Positions 1 through 4,764 of a DNA stretch of 7,381 bases are shown piece after piece. The notes below the pieces were generated by a model. That model had not been told where the DNA came from, searched no databases, and saw nothing but the letters and a program-made list of their open reading frames with translations. The translations under genes and the position numbers were made by a program. The stretch is taken from positions 1 through 7,381 of the forward strand of contig JAOZOC010000039.1 of NCBI GenBank assembly GCA_029933495.1. Direction: 5' to 3'. The stretch comes from Bacteroidales bacterium. Lineage in GTDB: Bacteria > Bacteroidota > Bacteroidia > Bacteroidales > JAADJA01. Numbering within the stretch: the first letter of the stretch is position 1; every line of letters starts with the position of its first letter.

Positions 1-122
1 ACTTTGTCTTCCGATTGATTTTATATAGTTGTTTAATTTTACACCAATTTTATCACAATATCCCAAACCATTTCCCCCAAATCCATTGATAACTGATAAA
101 CATTCAATTCTTCCAATTTCAT
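1..122 (-). pseudogene. Four-helix-bundle (S23/IVS-type) protein, broken and cut by window edge
   Basis: Reading leftwards from an ATG at 122-120 there are 27 sense codons ending in TAA at 41-39. The peptide begins MKLEELNVYQLSMDLGE and continues MVWDIVIKLV. This closely resembles the N-terminal helix of the small four-helix-bundle proteins related to the 23S rRNA intervening-sequence protein, which typically start with a charged residue run, then VYQ or VWQ, then a long helix. Past the stop, another frame reads NNYIKSIGRQS up to the window edge. This resembles the family's next conserved stretch (aromatic-x-K-x-x-IGxQ), so a frame change between about 45 and 30 probably inactivated the gene. 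Family members are about 120 residues long, so most of the gene lies outside the window. Their function is poorly known; one relative, Avd, is an accessory protein of diversity-generating retroelements. Recognition is from memory of the family pattern, without a search. A very short unrelated ORF cannot be excluded. Confidence 0.55.
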
Positions 123-170
123 TTTTATACGATTTTAACTATTATGCACAAAACTGTATTTAATTCATAC

Positions 171-236
171 CAATGGCTACTTAATGACTACTTAATGACC
201 AACTAATGACAACCTAATGACCATCAAATAAAAACA
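171..236. repeat. Array of degenerate 11-bp TAATGAC repeats (array A)
   Basis: The heptamer TAATGAC starts at 182, 193, 204 and 215, exactly 11 bp apart, with 4-bp variable linkers (TACT, CAAC, AACC, CATC). A degenerate unit (CAATGGC) precedes it in phase at 171, and another (AAATAAA) follows in phase at 226. The array sits between the broken four-helix-bundle gene and arcC. It overlaps the last codons and the TGA stop (226-224) of arcC. A second array of the same unit and orientation lies at 3306-3380. No protein explains the pattern. Confidence 0.85.
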
Positions 237-1168
237 ATCCTCGTTCCGCCATCATCAACTCCAAGCAAAGTTGTTTTTGTAATAATAGCATCTTTCCCTG
301 TATTTTCAACGAAGTCAACAGCAGCCCTAATTTTGGGAGCCATACTACCTTCAGCAAATTGCCCATCCTTAAGATATTGCCTTGCCTGTGCAATATTCAT
401 TCTATCAATTGTTTTTTCCTGAGGTGTATTATAATTAAGGCAAACCTTAGCTACATCTGTTAATATAAAAAGCCTGTCAGCATTTATCTGTTTTGCAAGA
501 AGTGCTGAAGCAAGGTCTTTGTCAATTACTGCATCTATTCCCTGAAGTTTGTTTGGATCAACATAAAATGCCGGGATTCCACCACCACCAACAGCAATAA
601 CAACGTGGCCTGCTCTGGCCAATTGCTCTATAGATTTCTTATTACTAATTACAAGAGGTTTCGGTGATGCAACAACCTTACGCCATCCTCCGCGATTTTT
701 ATCCTCAACAAATTTCGCCCCTGTCTCCTTTGCCATTTTATCAGCTTCCTCTTTTGTCAGATAAGGGCCAATAGGCTTTGTAGGATTCTTAAAAGCAGGG
801 TCGTCCTTATTCACAAGAACCTGCGTGATAATGGCAATAATATCCTGATCCATATCATTGGCCTCCAAAACATTTCTTAATTGCTGCTCAATCATATACC
901 CAATAAAACCCTGGGAATAGGCAACACAAATATCAAGTGGCATCTGGGGTACTCCAAACATCTTCTCCCCGGCTTGTTCTGCAAGTAAAATATTTCCAAC
1001 CTGAGGCCCGTTTCCGTGAGTAATAACTATATCATAATTTCTGTTCAACAAATGGAGGAGGTTACTACTGGCTTCAAAAGCATTTTTCTCCTGTTCTTCA
1101 ATTGTTCCTTTTTGTCCGGCCTGCAACAAAGCATTTCCACCAAAAGCAACTACAGCAAGTTTTTTCAT
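224..1168 (-). CDS. arcC: Carbamate kinase
   Basis: This cytoplasmic enzyme interconverts ATP plus carbamate with ADP plus carbamoyl phosphate, usually making ATP at the end of the arginine deiminase or related carbamoyl-transfer catabolic routes. The 314-residue product has the normal full length for the amino-acid kinase fold. Visible motifs in order are AFGGNAL (8-14), THGNGPQVG (50-58), GGWRKVVASP (160-169), the glycine-rich VGGGGIP (193-199), VIDKDLASALLA (214-225), LTDVAKV (236-242), GSMAPKI (274-280) and a C-terminal GGTRI. The start is the ATG followed by MKKLAVVAFGG, which matches the family N-terminus. Two ATGs about 10 nt upstream are out of frame. A Bacteroidota-type -7 element lies 24 bp upstream. 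No arginine deiminase or ornithine carbamoyltransferase gene is adjacent, so the source of carbamoyl phosphate is not shown. The last codons run into an 11-bp repeat array, which may have set the exact C-terminus (IVFI). Confidence 0.96.
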   Translation of the reverse strand: MKKLAVVAFGGNALLQAGQKGTIEEQEKNAFEASSNLLHLLNRNYDIVITHGNGPQVGNILLAEQAGEKMFGVPQMPLDICVAYSQGFIGYMIEQQLRNVLEANDMDQDIIAIITQVLVNKDDPAFKNPTKPIGPYLTKEEADKMAKETGAKFVEDKNRGGWRKVVASPKPLVISNKKSIEQLARAGHVVIAVGGGGIPAFYVDPNKLQGIDAVIDKDLASALLAKQINADRLFILTDVAKVCLNYNTPQEKTIDRMNIAQARQYLKDGQFAEGSMAPKIRAAVDFVENTGKDAIITKTTLLGVDDGGTRIVFI

Positions 1169-1191
1169 ATTTCATCATTTTAAAAGAGGTG

Positions 1192-1199
1192 CAAAAGTA
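1192..1199 (-). promoter_or_regulatory. Probable arcC promoter, -7 element
   Basis: On the minus strand this reads TACTTTTG followed by CA, a perfect match to the Bacteroidota -7 consensus TAnnTTTG. It lies 24 bp upstream of the arcC start codon, giving an inferred leader of under 20 nt. The -33 TTTG is poor: about 19 bp further upstream the minus strand reads TTTC near 1222-1219. Confidence 0.6.
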
Positions 1200-1281
1200 T
1201 AAAAATTAAAATAGCAGTGAAATTTAGGGAGGTATTTTTCAAAACAATCATTGGGATTCTCTGTATTTCAAAATAAATATT

Positions 1282-1289
1282 TAACTTCG
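1282..1289 (+). promoter_or_regulatory. Weak candidate -7 element for the DASS symporter gene
   Basis: TAACTTCG differs from TAnnTTTG at one position. It is one of the better plus-strand matches between arcC and the symporter start at 1489. TAGCATTG at 1385-1392 is equally close. Neither has a well-placed TTTG at -33. If this element is used, both palindromes at 1330-1377 and 1401-1447 fall inside a roughly 190-nt 5' leader. The assignment is tentative. Confidence 0.2.
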
Positions 1290-1329
1290 GGGCGTTGTTA
1301 AACACGATAAAACAAAAACGTCAGAAAAA

Positions 1330-1377
1330 AAGCCCTTTCAGGATGAAAGATCTATAGCCACGGGCTTCAGCCCGTGG
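1330..1377. repeat. REP-like palindromic element with two hairpins
   Basis: The core CCACGGGC-TTCA-GCCCGTGG (1358-1377) is a perfect 8-bp stem with a 4-nt loop. It is preceded by a smaller stem, CTTTC-AGGAT-GAAAG (1335-1349). AAGCCC at 1330-1335 is also complementary to GGGCTT at 1362-1367, so an alternative fold excludes the main hairpin. GC-rich paired stems like this resemble dispersed REP elements that RAYT-type (Y1 HUH) transposases are thought to spread in many bacteria. No such transposase lies in the window, so the family link is inference. On the minus strand the small stem is followed by GGC and seven T (1331-1325), which looks like a weak terminator. No minus-strand gene reads into it. 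Confidence 0.65.
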
Positions 1378-1400
1378 AAAAAAATAGCATTGAGGTATCA

Positions 1401-1447
1401 GTTTTGGCAGGATTTTGGTTAGCGAAGTACCAAAATCGTGACAAAAC
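1401..1447. repeat. Long imperfect palindrome upstream of the DASS symporter gene
   Basis: GATTTTGGT (1411-1419) and ACCAAAATC (1429-1437) are perfect inverted repeats around a 9-nt loop, TAGCGAAGT. The pairing resumes outside: A1409-T1439 and C1408-G1440, then GTTTTG (1401-1406) with CAAAAC (1442-1447), interrupted only by G-G and G-A mismatches. In total 17 of 19 positions pair. The 3' edge is 41 bp upstream of the start codon at 1489. It could be an RNA hairpin in the leader, an operator, or part of a dispersed repeat together with the neighbouring element. There is no T tract on either side to make it a clear terminator. Confidence 0.7.
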
Positions 1448-1488
1448 CAAACAAACAGAATATCAGATAAATATAATATTATAAACAG

Positions 1489-3006
1489 ATGAAAGCAAGC
1501 CCAAAATTTTATATAGGATTTATAGGAGGGATAGTTTTGTTTGTGCTGATTGCTGCTTTTGGCAACCTCTCTCCAGGCCATCCCGAAGTAACTTATACTA
1601 TGGCAATTGCAGTGCTTATGGCTGTCTGGTGGATCACAGAGGTGGTTCCACTTGCGGTTACATCCTTGCTTCCCGTTGTGCTTTTCCCACTTTTCGGGGT
1701 AATAAACGGCAAAGAGATTTCCTCTGCTTATTTCAATGATGTTATCTTTCTGTTTATTGGCGGTTTTCTTGTGGCACTGGCAATGCAGAAATGGAATCTG
1801 CACAAAAGGATTGCCCTGAAAATATTAATGCACACAGGTGTCAGGCCGGGAAGTATTCTGTTGGGATTTATGCTTGCTACAGCTTTTCTTTCTATGTGGA
1901 TTTCAAATACAGCTACGGCAATGATGATGATTCCCATTGTAATTTCTGTCATTGATCAACTTGAAGAGAGTATCGGTAAAGCTAATATTAAGAATTATGC
2001 CATCGGGCTGTTGCTAGGTATTGCTTACAGTGCCTCAATTGGAGGGATAGCAACATTGGTTGGCACGCCCCCGAACCTTGCTTTTGCAAAAATATTCGCC
2101 ATCACATTTCCCGATGCTCCTGAAATCGGTTTCGGGCAGTGGATGACCTTTGCACTCCCTATCACTGTTATAATGATGGGTATCCTTTGGGTTTACCTCT
2201 ATATTATATTTTTTCGCAGTAAAAATCCTTTTACAGCAATCATTAATCCGGAATTATTTAAAAATCAATATAAAGCACTTGGAAAAATTTCTTTTGAAGA
2301 AAAAGTAGTCCTGATTGATTTCGTTTTATTTGCATTATTGCTGCTATTCAGGTCTGATATCAACATCGGATCATTTAAAATTCCCGGTTGGGCAAACCTC
2401 TTTTCCCAGCCGAAATTTCTTAACGACGGAACCGTAGCCATTGCTGTCGGTATTGTTTTGTTTCTGATTCCTTCAAAAGAAAAGGGCGACCGCATTCTCG
2501 ACTGGGAAACGGCAAAAAATATGCCCTGGCGCATCATATTGCTTTTCGGTGGCGGGTTTGCACTGGCACTCGGATTTGTAGAATCGGGACTTTCAGTCTG
2601 GATTGGAAACAGGCTTGGAGCTATGCTCGATTTCCACCCGGTGGTCATAACAATTGCAATCACAACAGTTATGATATTTCTGACAGAAGTTACATCCAAC
2701 ACTGCTACAACACAAATGCTACTGCCTTTACTTGCCGGACTTGCAGTGTCTGACAATATAAATCCGTTATTATTTATGCTTCCGGCAACAATTGCAGCTT
2801 CTATGGCTTTTATGCTTCCGGTTGCAACACCTCCCAATGCAATCATTTTCGGGACCGGCCGGATCGAGATTAAGGATATGGCAAAAACAGGCTTTTTCCT
2901 GAATCTCATTGGTGTTGTTATTGTGACGGTAATGACCTGGTTTCTCGGAGTTCATGTTTTCGATATACAACCCGGTGTTTTTCCTGACTGGGCTGTGATA
3001 CACTGA
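1489..3006 (+). CDS. DASS/SLC13-family sodium:carboxylate (or sulfate) symporter
   Basis: This inner-membrane protein belongs to the divalent-anion:sodium symporter family (VcINDY type), which takes up C4-dicarboxylates, citrate, sulfate or phosphate with sodium. The 505 residues match the family length, with hydrophobic segments from about residue 8 to 490. Both halves carry the SNT signature that binds sodium and substrate carboxylate: WISNTAT (137-143) and TSNTATT (402-408). Each half also has the proline turn that completes the site: VGTPPN (191-196) and VATPPN (445-450). SMAFMLPVATPPNAI (438-452) fits the family's sodium:sulfate symporter signature. The ATG at 1489 gives a short charged N-terminus before the first helix, as in relatives. 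The 5' region contains two palindromes and no clear promoter or Shine-Dalgarno. It is transcribed away from arcC and followed by 408 bp without a gene, so it is probably monocistronic. Two SNT motifs with TPPN turns favour a carboxylate substrate, but sulfate is not excluded. Confidence 0.93.
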   Translation: MKASPKFYIGFIGGIVLFVLIAAFGNLSPGHPEVTYTMAIAVLMAVWWITEVVPLAVTSLLPVVLFPLFGVINGKEISSAYFNDVIFLFIGGFLVALAMQKWNLHKRIALKILMHTGVRPGSILLGFMLATAFLSMWISNTATAMMMIPIVISVIDQLEESIGKANIKNYAIGLLLGIAYSASIGGIATLVGTPPNLAFAKIFAITFPDAPEIGFGQWMTFALPITVIMMGILWVYLYIIFFRSKNPFTAIINPELFKNQYKALGKISFEEKVVLIDFVLFALLLLFRSDINIGSFKIPGWANLFSQPKFLNDGTVAIAVGIVLFLIPSKEKGDRILDWETAKNMPWRIILLFGGGFALALGFVESGLSVWIGNRLGAMLDFHPVVITIAITTVMIFLTEVTSNTATTQMLLPLLAGLAVSDNINPLLFMLPATIAASMAFMLPVATPPNAIIFGTGRIEIKDMAKTGFFLNLIGVVIVTVMTWFLGVHVFDIQPGVFPDWAVIH

Positions 3007-3305
3007 TTGATTTGTTGTCATCCTACGGACGCCCTTTGGTCGTTTGCCTCGCATGCAGAAACATCAGCACTTTATAGCTATCCTCTTCTATTCGGAAATC
3101 AAGATGGGTCATTTGGCTTCGCTTTCATTAGCTTCGCGTTATTTATTGTCGTTCGCTTCGCTGTAATTTACGCTGCGCGCGTCATTTACTTTACCATTTA
3201 ACAACATAATTACAACTTATGGATAACATTATGCCAACCCAACCCTGACAAACCGGAACAAAAAAGCAATTATTTATTATTACCATTAAGAGTTTATTAA
3301 GGAGT
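3007..3305. other. Gene-free stretch with GCTTCGC-rich low-complexity sequence
   Basis: No convincing gene, RNA or terminator is visible between the symporter stop and the second repeat array. From about 3030 to 3190 the sequence is locally richer in CpG than its surroundings. GCTTCGC occurs at 3116-3122, 3131-3137 and 3155-3161, followed by GCTGCGCGCG (3172-3181). TCATT or TCGTT words precede these motifs (3109, 3125, 3149, and again at 3182). The spacing is irregular (15 and 24 bp), so this is a degenerate repeat rather than a clean array. From 3200 to 3305 the sequence returns to AT-rich and unremarkable. Confidence 0.5.
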
Positions 3306-3380
3306 TAATGAACCACATAATGACAACCTAATGACCATTTAATGACCATATAATGACAATCAAATGACTACCAAATAATC
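3306..3380. repeat. Array of degenerate 11-bp TAATGAC repeats (array B)
   Basis: TAATGA(C) starts at 3306, 3318, 3329, 3340 and 3351, then AAATGAC at 3362 and AAATAAT at 3373. The step is 12 bp once and 11 bp five times. The stretch 3318-3338 is identical over 21 nt to 204-224 in array A, and both arrays decay into AAATAA at the same relative end. The array ends 34 bp before the sodium:solute symporter start and immediately precedes its probable -7 element, so it occupies the place where upstream regulatory DNA would be. Confidence 0.85.
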
Positions 3381-3397
3381 GATTTAAATCTTTTTAC

Positions 3398-3405
3398 TAT
3401 TTTAG
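3398..3405 (+). promoter_or_regulatory. Candidate -7 element for the symporter/outer-membrane gene pair
   Basis: TATTTTAG followed by CA differs from TAnnTTTG at one position. Only 9 bp separate it from the ATG at 3415, so the inferred transcript would begin within a few nucleotides of the start codon. No TTTG is seen at the -33 distance; that position falls at the end of the 11-bp repeat array. Confidence 0.4.
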
Positions 3406-3414
3406 CACCCGATT

Positions 3415-4764
3415 ATGAAACTATCCACATTTGACTTAGGCCTTCTCATTGTATATGCTCTTGTTTGTATTGGTATAGGTTTTTGGAGTTCACGCGGGCA
3501 TAAAGATGACGACTTCCTCATTGCAGGCAGAAAGATGACCCTTTTCGGATTTGTATCTTCTGTTGTTGCCAGCTACATTGGCGGGGCTGCCATTGTAGCT
3601 TATTCAGCATACGTGTATCAGTTTGGAATATCTGCAATTGCTGTATTTGCGGGAACTGCTCTCGGATTTTTGATATTCATTCCTTATGCTATTAAACTCA
3701 GAAAAATAAGTTCAGAAAAGGAATTCCTCACTCTGTCGGACTGGTTTTTCTATAAATACGGAAAGCAGACCGGTATAGCTTCAGCAATTATTTTGTTCAT
3801 TGTTTACTTCGGAATGTTGCTCAATCAGTTTATTGCAGGTAGCAGTATCCTGTCGCACATAAGTGGATGGAGCTATGAGACAGCTTTACTAATATCAAGT
3901 AGTATCATCACAGTTTACCTTGTGGCTGGTGGATTTAAAAGTGTTATCAAAACCGATATCTTTCAATACATTATTCTTTTTGTTTTGTTCGGATTCCTCG
4001 GATACATTTTAATAAAAGAAGATAATAATTTTTCGGAAGAGCTATTTGATATGTCGAGAATGGACCCGATGATGACTATCGCCTTTATTGCATTTGGTAT
4101 CCTTATTATTTTTCAATCGGCCGAATACTGGCAACGCGTTTATGCTGCCAAAAATGAAGGCGTTGTTAAAAAAGGACTGATAGGCTCTGCAATTTTCGTT
4201 GTACTATCAGGTTTTGCAATAACAATTGTGGGGTTATCCGCACATGAATATGCACCTAATATTGAACCACGTGATGCATTTTCAGAAGGATTAACAATTC
4301 TTGTTCCTGCAAAATATATTGGTGCAGGTCTTGTCTTATTATTTGCTGCAATAATGAGTTCTGCTGATACAATCATTTTTGTATTAGCTTCAAGTGTAGC
4401 GAAAGATTACATATCACATTTCTCAAATAAAGAGATGACACAGCACAACCTCATGATTCAAACCAAATTTTTCATTATTCTGTTTTCCATAGTTGGATTT
4501 ATACTTGCCTATTTTTTCAGAGATTTAATCACTGTAATTCTGTTCATTACAGGAATAGGATTTACAATTATACCTGCTGCCATCTCATCTTTTCATTTCA
4601 AAATTTCACCACAGGCAGCCCTGGCAAGTTTCATATCAGGAATTATCTATATTTTTGCTTTGATTTTAACAGGAAATTTAATTCCTGAGCTAAGTATAGC
4701 ATCCATTATTGTTGCAGTATTTTTTCTGATATTATTTCAGTTGATATTTAAAAACAAAAAATGA
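3415..4764 (+). CDS. Sodium:solute symporter (SSS family)
   Basis: This inner-membrane LeuT-fold transporter uses the sodium gradient to import a small solute. Family substrates include proline, pantothenate, sugars, iodide and organic acids; none can be assigned here. The 449 residues are near the usual length, with about 13 hydrophobic segments. Family landmarks are FLIAGRKM after helix 1 (34-41), the GGFKSVIKTDIFQ signature (172-184), EYWQRVYAAK (237-246), and AAIMSSADT (311-319), where the adjacent serines belong to the conserved sodium-2 site. The ATG at 3415 places the first helix at residues 7-24, as in relatives. The stop codon overlaps the next gene's start in ATGA, which suggests translational coupling to the outer-membrane protein. 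The upstream DNA carries the 11-bp repeat array and a near-consensus -7 element. Confidence 0.93.
   Translation: MKLSTFDLGLLIVYALVCIGIGFWSSRGHKDDDFLIAGRKMTLFGFVSSVVASYIGGAAIVAYSAYVYQFGISAIAVFAGTALGFLIFIPYAIKLRKISSEKEFLTLSDWFFYKYGKQTGIASAIILFIVYFGMLLNQFIAGSSILSHISGWSYETALLISSSIITVYLVAGGFKSVIKTDIFQYIILFVLFGFLGYILIKEDNNFSEELFDMSRMDPMMTIAFIAFGILIIFQSAEYWQRVYAAKNEGVVKKGLIGSAIFVVLSGFAITIVGLSAHEYAPNIEPRDAFSEGLTILVPAKYIGAGLVLLFAAIMSSADTIIFVLASSVAKDYISHFSNKEMTQHNLMIQTKFFIILFSIVGFILAYFFRDLITVILFITGIGFTIIPAAISSFHFKISPQAALASFISGIIYIFALILTGNLIPELSIASIIVAVFFLILFQLIFKNKK

Noticed and set aside
171..236. CRISPR array
   Set aside because: The repeat unit is 11 bp with 4-bp linkers, far below CRISPR repeat and spacer sizes, and no cas genes are present.
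1084..1178. Out-of-frame ATG-ATG reading frame overlapping the arcC start (about 26 codons)
   Set aside because: It has no coding character and is explained by chance ATGs in the AT-rich leader. The arcC start matches its family's N-terminus.
1325..1349. Rho-independent terminator on the minus strand (small stem followed by seven T)
   Set aside because: The stem is only 5 bp and AT-rich, GGC separates it from the T run, and no minus-strand gene is transcribed into it. It is better explained as part of the REP-like element.
1321..1803. 160-codon minus-strand frame spanning the palindromes and the start of the DASS gene
   Set aside because: It runs antisense through the conserved DASS N-terminus and through non-coding palindromes. 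The composition is unlike a protein, and no family motif is visible.
2265..2909. 214-codon minus-strand frame inside the DASS gene
   Set aside because: It is a shadow of a strongly conserved membrane protein gene on the other strand. No start signals or recognisable domain are present.
3007..3201. 64-codon plus-strand frame directly after the DASS stop codon
   Set aside because: It would begin with TTG right at the preceding stop, has no family resemblance, and its second half is a low-complexity translation of the GCTTCGC repeats.
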